Shown piece after piece: positions 7,424 to 15,790 of a DNA stretch of 38,965 nucleotides (position 1 is its first letter; the number at the start of each line of letters is the position of its first letter). A program made the position numbers and the translations under genes. Under the pieces are notes generated by a model. It worked only from the letters and a program-made list of their open reading frames with translations. It was not told the DNA's origin and ran no database searches. This stretch comes from Solirubrobacterales bacterium (lineage in GTDB: Bacteria; Actinomycetota; Thermoleophilia; Solirubrobacterales; Solirubrobacteraceae), in the NCBI GenBank assembly GCA_027315255.1, contig DAHUYL010000041.1:1-38965 (forward strand), given 5' to 3'.

Positions 7424-8535
7424 GCTCGCAGTCGCCTCGTGGCGGAGGGGACGCATGGAGCCCCGCCAAGCACCACTTCGCCACCCGCGCCGTCCATGCG
7501 GGCCTGGATCCGGACCCGACGTACCGGTCCGTGATCCCTCCGATCCACCAGACCTCGACGTATGCGCAGCGCAGGCCGGGGGAGTTCGTCGAGGACTTCG
7601 ACTACTCGCGCACCGCCAACCCGACCCGGCTCGCGCTCGAACGCGCGCTCGGCGAGCTCGAGGGCGGGCGCGGCGTCACGTTCGCGTCCGGGCTCGCCGC
7701 CGAGCACGCGCTGATCACGGTCGTCTGCGAGGCCGGATCCCACATCGTGCTGCCGGCCGACCTGTACGGCGGCACCTATCGCCTGGTCGACAGGGTGCTG
7801 AGCCGCTGGGGGCTCCGCTACGACCTCGTCGACCAGACCGACCTGGACGCGGTGCAGCGGGCGATCCGCGACGACACGCGCCTGATCTGGATCGAGAGTC
7901 CCACCAACCCGCGGCTCGCCCTGATCGACATCCAGGCGATCGTCGCGCGACGCCGCGGGGCCTTGGTGGCGGTCGACAACACGTTCGCGACCCCCGCCAA
8001 TCAGCGCCCGCTCGAGCTCGGCGCCGACTTCGTCGTGCATTCGACGACCAAGTACCTCGGTGGTCACAGCGACGTCGTCGGCGGCGTCGTCGTCACCGGC
8101 GACGAGCACTGGCACGAGCAGCTTCGCTTCGTCCAGAACTCGGTCGGCGCCGTCCCGGGACCGTTCGACTGCTTCCTTGTACACCGCGGGCTGCGGACGC
8201 TGCACCTGCGGATGGCGGCGCACGCCCGCAGCGCCGCCGCGGTCGTCGAGCTGCTCCGGAGCGACCCGAACGTCTCCGAGCTCAGCTGGCCGGGGTTCAG
8301 CGGGATGGTCAGCTTCCGGCATCCGCGCGCGGTCGAGATCGCGAGCGCGACGCAGCTGTTCACACTGGCGGAGTCGCTCGGCGGGGTCGAGTCGCTGATC
8401 GAGGTGCCGCAGGCGATGACCCATCAGTCGGTTGAAGGCTCGGCCGCGGCCGTCCCGGCTGACCTCGTGCGGTTGAGCTGCGGGGTAGAGGAACCGGCCG
8501 ACCTCGTCGCAGACCTGCGCCGGGCGCTCGGCTGA
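7420..8535 (+). CDS. Cystathionine gamma-lyase/synthase family PLP enzyme
   Basis: 371 residues from GTG 7420, overlapping the cbs stop, so translation is coupled. Cys/Met-metabolism PLP family: YSRTANPTR (phosphate contact), FASGLAA, AVDNTFATP with the pyridine-binding Asp, and HSTTKYLGGHSD with Schiff-base Lys211. Coupling to cystathionine beta-synthase favours the gamma-lyase role (cystathionine to cysteine, 2-oxobutyrate and ammonia), completing reverse transsulfuration. Sequence alone does not exclude cystathionine gamma-synthase, which shares all these motifs. A hairpin just after the stop may end the operon. Confidence 0.9.
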   Translation: MSSQSPRGGGDAWSPAKHHFATRAVHAGLDPDPTYRSVIPPIHQTSTYAQRRPGEFVEDFDYSRTANPTRLALERALGELEGGRGVTFASGLAAEHALITVVCEAGSHIVLPADLYGGTYRLVDRVLSRWGLRYDLVDQTDLDAVQRAIRDDTRLIWIESPTNPRLALIDIQAIVARRRGALVAVDNTFATPANQRPLELGADFVVHSTTKYLGGHSDVVGGVVVTGDEHWHEQLRFVQNSVGAVPGPFDCFLVHRGLRTLHLRMAAHARSAAAVVELLRSDPNVSELSWPGFSGMVSFRHPRAVEIASATQLFTLAESLGGVESLIEVPQAMTHQSVEGSAAAVPADLVRLSCGVEEPADLVADLRRALG

Positions 8536-8539
8536 TTCG

Positions 8540-8574
8540 CCGGCGGCCAGGCGCTGGGGGCGCTTGGCCGCCGG
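8540..8574 (+). terminator. Strong GC-rich hairpin after the transsulfuration operon
   Basis: The arms CCGGCGGCCAGGCGC and GCGCTTGGCCGCCGG pair almost completely around a 5-nt loop (TGGGG), with one internal mismatched position. It begins 5 bp after the gamma-lyase stop. No U-tract follows, so it is an atypical terminator or RNA 3'-end protector, as is common in high-GC actinobacteria. Confidence 0.45.
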
Positions 8575-9005
8575 AGTCAGCGGGCCCAGCCGAGGGCGCC
8601 GATTCGTCGCTGGGGCCCCGTCCGATCCGCTAACGTCAAGAGTTCCGGCGGATCGCCCACTCGACCAGCGGGCCCGTGCGGCCCGGCCGGCGCCACGCGT
8701 TCCGGGCGAAGCCCGGTGCGGCCAGTCCCGGTGGTCGGGAGTGTCAGGCCACCCAGGCAGACACTCAATGTCCTGGGTCATCAGCAGTCAGAGGCGATCG
8801 AGCCGGACGGTTCACCGGGCGGGCCTCATCCGAGCGCCCGCCCGGGCCGCTGCCGTGCGCGGCCATGCTCGGCGCCGGGCTCGCGTGCGGCGGTACCGGG
8901 CCGCAGTTCGAATCGGTAGAGAACACGTACCGGTCGCGGGTTTGACCAGATGCTGCCGGGGCCTGATTCCGGTGGGATCGAATCCGCGAACCCCCAGGAG
9001 GAACG
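8575..9005. other. Non-coding stretch, no confident gene
   Basis: About 430 bp with only short, arginine- or proline-rich shadow frames. I see no tRNA or known riboswitch. A T-loop-like TTCGAATC near 8907 lacks complementary stem arms. The AGGAGG at 8996-9001 belongs to the following gene. Confidence 0.4.
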
Positions 9006-9332
9006 ATGACACTGCACCCAAGAAACCCAACAGACCTGTTGCTGGCGCCGGTGGCAGCCGAGGTCGATCAGAACCTGAGCGTGCTGCGCGACAAGGACTT
9101 CTCGCAGGTCGAGCTGGAGCTCGCGCTCGCGCTCGACCTGCCGGCGGCGGAGACCAGCGGAGGCCGCAGCGGCCAGGTGCTGCGGGCGGCGCTGCGGGGC
9201 GTCGACGTCCACGGCTGGGATGCCGAGATCACCCCGGACAACGCGCGTCTGAAGCTCACCGGCGGGTCGGTCACGCTGGAGCTCGGGCTCGGGAAGGCGC
9301 TGACGAGCTACATCGAGTCCGGCACCGACTGA
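9006..9332 (+). CDS. Hypothetical protein, 108 residues
   Basis: The ATG at 9006 has an ideal AGGAGG ribosome binding site at 8996-9001 with a 4-nt spacer, the best in the window. The frame uses mostly G/C-ending codons. The protein is slightly acidic, without membrane segments or cysteines. It has a central QVELELALALDLPA strand/helix-like segment and a C-terminal VTLELGLGKALTSYIESGTD. The Val/Leu/Gly alternation suggests a small alpha-beta fold. I recognise no family. It is isolated between the transsulfuration operon and a decayed methyltransferase gene. Confidence 0.6.
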   Translation: MTLHPRNPTDLLLAPVAAEVDQNLSVLRDKDFSQVELELALALDLPAAETSGGRSGQVLRAALRGVDVHGWDAEITPDNARLKLTGGSVTLELGLGKALTSYIESGTD

Positions 9333-9344
9333 CGAACTGCACTC

Positions 9345-9874
9345 GCCCAGGTGCGGCCGGCCTCGATCAGGGCGCCGCACGGTCACGGCCAGCTCGCCGC
9401 TGACGAGCAGCCCGGTGGCGGTGAGGCGGGCGGCTGTGAGCAGCGCGCTGCGGAGCGGGTCCGCTTCGACGGCAGGCCCCGGAAGGAGGTGGTCCTCGAC
9501 CAGAATGCCGCCGGGTGGCCAGGAGTCCGATCACGTCGTCGAACCGATCGGCGAGCGCACCTCCGCCATCGAAGAAGATCAGATCGAACGGGGCACGCTC
9601 GGGCGGGACGTCCTGCCAGCGCCCGCCTAGGACCCCGCCTAGGACACGCCTAGGACTCGGCGCCACCACCCGCCAGCGCATCTGCATTCGCCTAGCGAGC
9701 CGGGTCCGGTTCGACGGTGACGAACGTCGCTCCGGGGGCGAGCGCGGCCGCGATCGCCTTCGCACCCGCGCCGAATGCCTTGCCGCTCTCCGCGATCCTT
9801 CCGCCGGGCTTCGACGCCACGAGCGCGGACAGCAGGCGCTGGACCTCGGAAATCGACGAGCCACCGCGCGTCAC
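9345..9874 (-). pseudogene. Decayed O-methyltransferase-like gene (stops and frameshifts)
   Basis: Minus-strand fragments read in order as a class I SAM-dependent methyltransferase. From GTG 9874, SEVQRLLSALVASKPGGRI leads into GAGAKAIAAALAPGATFVTV and EPDPAR (motif I and the acidic SAM-ribose position), then a TAG at 9694-9692. Homology resumes in a second frame with GRWQDVPPERAPFDLIFFDG (motif II). It shifts again near 9510 to PGGILVEDHLLPGPAVEADP and LRSALLTAARLTATGLLVSG, then GELAVTV. The intact gene would be about 170-190 codons. The lesion between the first two fragments coincides with three near-tandem copies of CGCCTAGGAC, each introducing a stop. The family methylates hydroxyl groups of small molecules; the substrate here is unknown. 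Confidence 0.7.
9624..9656. repeat. Three short repeats CGCCTAGGAC inside the methyltransferase remnant
   Basis: Copies lie at 9624-9633, 9636-9645 and 9647-9656 (spacing 12 and 11 bp), with a degenerate CGCCTAGCGA at 9689. CCTAGG is palindromic and puts TAG on both strands, so this expansion alone disrupts coding. CTAG is normally rare in such genomes. Confidence 0.75.
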
Positions 9875-9876
9875 GG

Positions 9877-9924
9877 GCCGCCACCCTGCCGCGTCGGCTG
9901 GCCGCCACCCTGCCGCGTCGGCTG
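9877..9924. repeat. Perfect 24-bp tandem duplication
   Basis: The unit at 9877-9900 is repeated without change at 9901-9924. It begins GCCGCCACCCTG and ends GTCGGCTG. It sits immediately upstream of the inferred methyltransferase start, in its former promoter or leader region. It is a simple slippage-type duplication consistent with relaxed selection. Confidence 0.85.
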
Positions 9925-10376
9925 GCGGCCGCCGTGGGCGCATCGGCCAGCGACCTTTTCGCCCCACGGCGCGCAGGAGTCCGGCGCTGTCGGGCGATCG
10001 GGCGCTCACACAGCCCGATAGCCCATCAGCGCGATCGCTGCTCGCGCTGTGGGGCGATTCGGACCCTGGAAAACGGTGCGTCGGGGGTGCCGCGCGACGC
10101 GCGCAGCGGGGTCCTGGCGCCCGCCGCCTACGCGGCGCGCCGCTGCGAGCAGCGCGTGCAGATGCAGTGCCGGCCGTGAACGGGGTCGACGTACAGCTCG
10201 CGCGCTTGTGTCGGGCGCGCCGCTGCCTTGCCGATCCGCGGCGGGTTTCGCACCTCGCTGTGCTGCCCCCGAGCAGGCCTGCCGCTTGCTCGGATTGAGA
10301 TGTGGGGCGGGTGGAACATGCTCGTGACCTTACGCACAGAGTCGGTCAGAACGGTCAGCGGCTTGATAGACCCGGA
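9925..10376. other. Non-coding stretch downstream of recD, no confident gene
   Basis: About 450 bp between the decayed methyltransferase and the recD stop. Short frames exist on both strands; one minus-strand frame ending near 10128 contains CICTRC, but it lacks a convincing start, domain or length. I see no RNA gene or clear terminator. Confidence 0.35.
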
Positions 10377-12422
10377 TTAAGGTCCGTACTGCCCCCGCTC
10401 GGTGGCCGTAGTCGAGGGAGGGGCATCCGTAGTCGTCCACAGGCGCTCACGCAGGCCCGTGGCGCGGGCGACTGGCCGGTCCACGGCGACGCGTAGCGCG
10501 GCCTCGGTGCCGACGAGCAGCAGCCGCCGTCGGGCGCGGGTGATGGCCGTGTACAGGAGCTCGCGGGTCAGCAGCCGCGAGCCGGGATCGGGGAGCACAA
10601 CCGCGGCAACGTCGAACTGGGAGCCCTGGCTCTTGTGGATCGTCATCGCGTGCAGCGTCTCGACGGCCTCGAGCCGCGCGGGGGCGAAGCCGGCGAGCTC
10701 GCCGTCGCGCTCGAACAGCGCGGTCAGCTGCCCGCCCGGATCGGCGACGACGACGCCGGTGTCGCCGTTGTGGAGGCGCAGTTCGTAGTCGTTGCGGACG
10801 ATCAGCAGCGGGCGTCCGGCGTAGTCGCCACCGGCATCGACGAGTCCGCCACCGGCGTCCGCGAGCCAGCGTTCGACGGCCGCGCTCCAGGCGGCCACCC
10901 CGTAGGGACCGTGCCGATGGGCGCAGAGCAAGCGGAAGCCGCCGAGCGCGTCGAGGGCAGCGCGACCGTCACCGGCGCGCGCTGCCCGGAGCACCCCGAT
11001 GCCCGCGCGGACCGCCTCCGCGCGCAGCGGTGTGGCGGCCTGCTCGCCGGCCGTCGCGTCGAGCTCGAGCCAGTCGACCTCCGCGGGAGCGGAGCGCGCC
11101 GCGGCGACGGCCGCGTCGCCATCGCCGCGCCGGACCGCGTCCGCGAGCGTGCCGATCGCCGCACCGAACCGGTGACCGCGGCGCAGCACGACGATGCCGT
11201 CACCGAACGACGGCTCGGACGCCGGCCGGTGGCCAGCCGCGGCCGGCTCGGATCCCGGCAGGCTGCCGCCCACGACCCGTTCGAGCAGGACCCGCGCGCC
11301 GGTGCCCATCTGCGGTCCTGCGGCCGCCGGACCGACGATGTCGCGCAGGACGGCGCCGGCTTCGATCGCCGTGAGCTGATCGGGGTCGCCGACGAGCACG
11401 AGCCGAGCGTCCGGCCGGACGGCCTCGAGCAGGCGGGCCATCAGCGTCAGCGACACCATCGAGGTCTCGTCGACGATCACGACGTCGTGCGGCAGGCGGT
11501 TGGCCTGATCGTGTCGGAAGCGGCTGTGGGCGCGAGGGCGCCAACCGAGCAGGCGGTGGATCGTCGAGGCGTGCAGCGCGTGCAGCTGGTCGCGCACTGG
11601 CTCGGCGAGCTCGAGCCGGTCGGCCTCCTCCCGCACGGCCTCCTGGAGCCTGGCAGCGGCCTTGCCGGTTGGTGCGCACAACGCGATCAGCGGCGCCGAG
11701 CCCACCTCGGCCTCGCCGGTCGCCTCGCACAGCAGCGCGCAGATCCGCGCGACGGCCGTGGTCTTGCCGGTCCCCGGCCCGCCCGCGATCACGGTCAACC
11801 CGCGCAGCGCCGCGCACGCGGCGGCCGCCCTCGGCGCCGGGTCTGCGTGCTCCCCGCCGTCCGGGAACAGTCGTCGCACCGCGGCGGCCAGCTGGGCCAG
11901 CTCGAGCCGCCGCGGCGGGGCGGCGGCCAGCGCTCTGAGCGCCGCCGCGAGCTGGCGCTCCTCGCGCCAGTAGCGGTCGAGGTAGAGCCGCGGGCCGAGC
12001 AGCCGCAGCGGTCGCACGACGGCTTCGTCCTGCGCCGCCGCGCCGGCCGCGACGAGCCGGTCGACGCTCGCCACCGCCTCGACCCACGCGGCCGGACCGG
12101 GCCACGGCAACGCGGCGATCACGGCCTCGTCGGCGTCGACGGCAACCGTGTGACGCACCGCCTCGAGGTCGACGAACACGTGTCCCAGGCGGGGGGCGCG
12201 CACCGCCAGCGCGACCGCCAGCATGATCTCGGTGCCGGCCACCCCGGCGAGATCGGCGAGGGCGAGCGCGACGCGCACGTCGGCGGCGGCCAGCACTCCC
12301 GCCCGGTTGAACGCGGCGAGCGGCTCCGGCGCGGCCAGTGCCAGCTCCGCGGCGTACGGATCGAGCGCCGGTTCGGGCTCGTCGGCGCCCGGTGCGAGGC
12401 CGTCCAGTTCGGTCGCGCTCAT
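10377..12422 (-). CDS. recD: Exodeoxyribonuclease V alpha subunit RecD
   Basis: 681 residues from the ATG at 12422, which overlaps the recB stop (ATGA). Superfamily 1B 5'-to-3' helicase: Walker A AGGPGTGKT (213-221), CAPTGKAAARL (Ia), VIVDETSMVS (Walker B), VGDPDQLTAIEAG (III), IHKSQGSQFDVAAVVLP (V) and LYTAITRARRRLLLVG (VI). The N-terminal 200 residues correspond to the RecBC-interacting domain. RecD is the fast helicase motor of the RecBCD complex and activates its nuclease. It is the last gene of recC-recB-recD. The far C-terminus (TTTDAPPSTTATERGQYGP) is an unconserved-looking tail. Confidence 0.95.
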   Translation of the reverse strand: MSATELDGLAPGADEPEPALDPYAAELALAAPEPLAAFNRAGVLAAADVRVALALADLAGVAGTEIMLAVALAVRAPRLGHVFVDLEAVRHTVAVDADEAVIAALPWPGPAAWVEAVASVDRLVAAGAAAQDEAVVRPLRLLGPRLYLDRYWREERQLAAALRALAAAPPRRLELAQLAAAVRRLFPDGGEHADPAPRAAAACAALRGLTVIAGGPGTGKTTAVARICALLCEATGEAEVGSAPLIALCAPTGKAAARLQEAVREEADRLELAEPVRDQLHALHASTIHRLLGWRPRAHSRFRHDQANRLPHDVVIVDETSMVSLTLMARLLEAVRPDARLVLVGDPDQLTAIEAGAVLRDIVGPAAAGPQMGTGARVLLERVVGGSLPGSEPAAAGHRPASEPSFGDGIVVLRRGHRFGAAIGTLADAVRRGDGDAAVAAARSAPAEVDWLELDATAGEQAATPLRAEAVRAGIGVLRAARAGDGRAALDALGGFRLLCAHRHGPYGVAAWSAAVERWLADAGGGLVDAGGDYAGRPLLIVRNDYELRLHNGDTGVVVADPGGQLTALFERDGELAGFAPARLEAVETLHAMTIHKSQGSQFDVAAVVLPDPGSRLLTRELLYTAITRARRRLLLVGTEAALRVAVDRPVARATGLRERLWTTTDAPPSTTATERGQYGP

Positions 12423-15400
12423 CCGGACTGCGCCCGATCGAGCAGGTCGCTGAGCGCGATGACGAGCGCAGCCGGTGGCTGCCAGGCGAACACGCCCGCG
12501 CCGTCGCCCACCATCCCGCGCAGGAACAGGTAGTAGACGCCGCAGAGGTCGCTCGCCGGCTCGTAGCCCGGCACCCGCCAGCGCAGGTAGCGGTGCAGCG
12601 CGACCGCATACAGGAGCGCCTGCAGCGCATAGTGCGAGCGCGCCATCTCGGCCACGAGCGCATCGCGCCGGTAGTGCCACGCCGTCAGCGGCTCCCCGGC
12701 GGGCGCGAGCCAGTTGGTCTTGTAGTCGACGATTGCGAATCGCGGGCGAGCGAGCGTGGTCCCGCCGCCCGGGACCCGCACCACCAGGTCGATCGTCCCC
12801 GTCAGGTAGCCGCGAAAGGCGCCGGCGAGGGCCGGGTCGCGCAGCCGCTCGGCATAGCCGGCGAGCGGGTCCCCGGCCGGCAGGAACGCGTCGAGCAGCG
12901 CCGCGAACTGCCCGGCGGAGACGCAGCCGGCCGGTTGCTCGCCGCCGGCCACCGGCAGCTCGAACTCGAGCTCCGACAGTCGATCGGCCCGGCGGACGTC
13001 CCGCAACGAGCGCGTTCCGAGGCTGCCGCCGAGCGGCGTCGCCAGCGCGAGCGCCAGCCCGGCGCCAGCCAACCCCGCCGCACAGCCGAGCTCCGCCGCG
13101 CCCGGCGACGCCGCCTCGACGAGCGCCGCCGTCAGTGCCGGCTCGAGCTCGGCGGCGGTGAAGTCGACCGCCTCGAGTGCGCGGTGCACGATCGTCCCGA
13201 CGCGGGCGCCGCCCGCCAGTGCCGCCAGCGGGAGCTCGCCCGCACCCGCGACCACGGTGACGTCGGGCTCGTCGGCGACGCCGCGGTCCTCGGGCTCGCT
13301 GGCGACGAGCGCCTCGTGGGCGACGGCGGTGATCGCCGTGTACGAGGTCCGCCGCCAGAGGCGGTCGAGCCCGCGCTGAAAGACGGCCAGCGACAGCTCG
13401 CCGATCGCTCGCGGCTGGGCGGCGAAGCGGGCGGCGGAGCGCTCGCGCGACCACTCGACCGACACGGCTCCATCGGCCGTCGCCGCCAGCTCCGAGAAGC
13501 GGGCGAATGCAGCTTCGTCCGACGGGACCGATCTGCCCCGCCAAGCGACGTTCCCATCGCCGTCACGGGCGAACACGAGCCGGCCGAGCGCGGAGTCGCG
13601 GCTGCCGAAGGACCCGGCCCACCAGAGCACCGCCTGATGGCGCGCGCGAGTCAGCGCCACGTACATCAGCCGCAGGTCCTCGCCGCGCTCCTCGCGGATG
13701 TACTGCTCGCGGTGGGCGCGGTAGTCGGCTCCTTCGAGCCCCACGTCGACGGCCCGCCGGCCGTCGGCGTCCTCGTCGTGGAACGCGACAGGCAGCTGCT
13801 CGTCGGAGATCCAGCCGAGATCCCACAGGAACGGGCACAGCACGATCGGGAACTCGAGCCCCTTGGCCCGGTGGATCGTCAGCACCTGGACCGCGGCGGC
13901 GTCCGACTCCAGCCGCCGCGTCAGCTCGTCGTTGCCGCGCTCCCGCGGCGCGAGCGCGATCCGCTGACGCAGCCATCCCGCAAGTGCCGCGACCCCGAGC
14001 CCGTCGACGGTCGCGGCGCCGTGCAGCAGTTCGGCCACGTGCTGGAGGTCGGTCAGCTGCCGCTCGCCGTCGTGACGGGCGAGCAGCCGCTCCGGCATCC
14101 GGGTGGCCCGCGTGACCTCCTCGGCGAGCGCCGCGACGCCGCCGCCGCGCAGGATCCGGGCCCAGGCGAACAGCCGGCGGTGGAGCGCGCCGAGCTCCTG
14201 CTCGGAGGCGCCCGCGAGCTCGGCCGCGGTGGAGCCGATCAGCGCCGTCAGAGCGGCCGCCCGCGCGCGGGCAGGCGATGCCGGCCGCTCGAGCGCCTCC
14301 AGCAGCGCCAGCCAGTCGCCGGCCGTGCCGGTGGCGAACACGCTGCCGGCGCCGCCGAGCACCGCCGGGACGCCGGCGGCGTCGAGCGCGCGGTGGACTT
14401 CGGCGGCACGTGCGTGCGTCGGCACGAGCACCGCGACGTCGCCCGGCGCGAGCGGCTCGCACGTGCAGCGAGTCCCGCCCTCCCGGTCGGGGGAGCGCTG
14501 CTCGATCGTCGCGCCCGACTGGAGCAGCGCCACGACCTCGGCCGCCACCTCGCGCGCGACATGGGCGCGCACCGAGGGGGCCGACGCGAACCCGGCGGGC
14601 GTGATCGAGATCCCGCGCGTGGTCCGGTCGACGATCCGGATCCGCAGCGCCGGCGAGTCGGGAGCCCCGTGCAGGCGCGTGGCGCGGTTGCCGGGCGCCG
14701 CCTGCACGTGACGGTGGACGATCTCCCGGTGGCCCAGCCGGGCGTCCCCGAACAGCGCCGCAAGGCCGTCGAGCAGGCGCTGGTCGGAGCGGTGGTTGAC
14801 GGTCAGGGTTGCGCTGCGGTCGGCGCGCCGGATCGCCTCGAGATACGCATACACGTCCGCGCCCCGGAACGCGTAGATCGCCTGCTTGGGGTCGGCGATC
14901 AGGACGAGCGTCGTGTCCGGGCCCGCGAAGGCGCGGGCGACGATCTCCCACTGCACGGGATCGGTGTCCTGGAACTCGTCGATCAGCACGTAGCGGTAGC
15001 GCTCGCGCAGTCGTGCTGCGGCCTGCGGGCCGGTCGGCCCGGCGAGCGTGTCCCGCAGGCGGGTCAGGAGATCGTCGTAGCTCATCAGCGCGAGCCGCCG
15101 CTTGCGTGCCGCGAGCTCCGTCCGGGCGGCCTCCGCCAGCCGGCGCCGCATCGCCGGCACGCCGGCCTCGTCGCCGCCACGGGGATGGATCGTCGCGGTT
15201 GGGTGCGCGATCGCGAGCTCGGCGATCAGACCGGCCTGGCGCCGATCGAGCCGGTCGCTGACCGAAACGTCACCGGCGCGGTCGTGGAAGCGCCGGACGT
15301 ACAGGTCGTCGACGACCTCCTTCGTCAGGTCGGACGCATCAGCGACGAATGTGACGTCGGGTTCGAGATCTCCCAGCGTACCGAGCTCTGCCAGCACGTC

Positions 15401-15790
15401 CTGACAGAAGCCGTGGGTGGTCGAGATCGTCGCCGCGTCGAACTCGGCGATCGCGGCCGCCAGCCGGTCGCACCGGAGCTCGACCGCCTCGCGCGGGCCG
15501 TCCGCCAGCACGGCGTCGAGCGTGTCCTCGCGTGGCGGGGGCGCCCCCGCGAGCACCCGGCGCAGCTCGTGCTCGGCCGCGACGAGCCGCTCGCGCACCC
15601 GCTCGCGCAGCTCGCCGGTCGCGATCCGCGTGAAGCTGACAAGCAGCAGCTGCTCGACGGCGGCGCCGTCGGCGATCAGCCGCGTCGCGAGCGCCGCGAT
15701 CGTGTACGTCTTTCCGGTGCCGGCGCTCGCCTCGAGCACGGTCACGCCGGGCGGCAATGCCTCGCGGAGGTCGAACGGCTGCGGGTTCAC
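12419..15790 (-). CDS. recB: Exodeoxyribonuclease V beta subunit RecB
   Basis: 1,123 residues from GTG 15790, which overlaps the recC stop by 4 bp (GTGA). UvrD-like superfamily 1A helicase: LEASAGTGKTYTIAALATR (Walker A near residue 20), THGFCQDVLAELGTL, VLIDEFQDTDPVQWEIV (about 270), VNHRSDQRLLDGL, LTIHRAKGLEFPIVLCPFLW (about 640) and LMYVALTRARHQAV. The C-terminal PD-(D/E)XK nuclease domain keeps GTIDLV and FAIVDYKTN (about 1016) plus YALQALLYAVAL, so the nuclease looks intact. RecB unwinds and cuts DNA from double-strand ends and loads RecA. The frame is open further upstream, but that part lies within recC and is not homologous. Confidence 0.95.
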   Translation of the reverse strand: MNPQPFDLREALPPGVTVLEASAGTGKTYTIAALATRLIADGAAVEQLLLVSFTRIATGELRERVRERLVAAEHELRRVLAGAPPPREDTLDAVLADGPREAVELRCDRLAAAIAEFDAATISTTHGFCQDVLAELGTLGDLEPDVTFVADASDLTKEVVDDLYVRRFHDRAGDVSVSDRLDRRQAGLIAELAIAHPTATIHPRGGDEAGVPAMRRRLAEAARTELAARKRRLALMSYDDLLTRLRDTLAGPTGPQAAARLRERYRYVLIDEFQDTDPVQWEIVARAFAGPDTTLVLIADPKQAIYAFRGADVYAYLEAIRRADRSATLTVNHRSDQRLLDGLAALFGDARLGHREIVHRHVQAAPGNRATRLHGAPDSPALRIRIVDRTTRGISITPAGFASAPSVRAHVAREVAAEVVALLQSGATIEQRSPDREGGTRCTCEPLAPGDVAVLVPTHARAAEVHRALDAAGVPAVLGGAGSVFATGTAGDWLALLEALERPASPARARAAALTALIGSTAAELAGASEQELGALHRRLFAWARILRGGGVAALAEEVTRATRMPERLLARHDGERQLTDLQHVAELLHGAATVDGLGVAALAGWLRQRIALAPRERGNDELTRRLESDAAAVQVLTIHRAKGLEFPIVLCPFLWDLGWISDEQLPVAFHDEDADGRRAVDVGLEGADYRAHREQYIREERGEDLRLMYVALTRARHQAVLWWAGSFGSRDSALGRLVFARDGDGNVAWRGRSVPSDEAAFARFSELAATADGAVSVEWSRERSAARFAAQPRAIGELSLAVFQRGLDRLWRRTSYTAITAVAHEALVASEPEDRGVADEPDVTVVAGAGELPLAALAGGARVGTIVHRALEAVDFTAAELEPALTAALVEAASPGAAELGCAAGLAGAGLALALATPLGGSLGTRSLRDVRRADRLSELEFELPVAGGEQPAGCVSAGQFAALLDAFLPAGDPLAGYAERLRDPALAGAFRGYLTGTIDLVVRVPGGGTTLARPRFAIVDYKTNWLAPAGEPLTAWHYRRDALVAEMARSHYALQALLYAVALHRYLRWRVPGYEPASDLCGVYYLFLRGMVGDGAGVFAWQPPAALVIALSDLLDRAQSG

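Noticed and set aside
8895-8935. TTCGAATC resembling a tRNA T-loop
   Set aside because: Neither strand offers a complementary T-stem, acceptor stem or anticodon arm.
10128-10337. Minus-strand frame with CICTRC that recalls the end of ribosomal protein L28
   Set aside because: The similarity is a few residues only, the rest does not fit and no start site is convincing.
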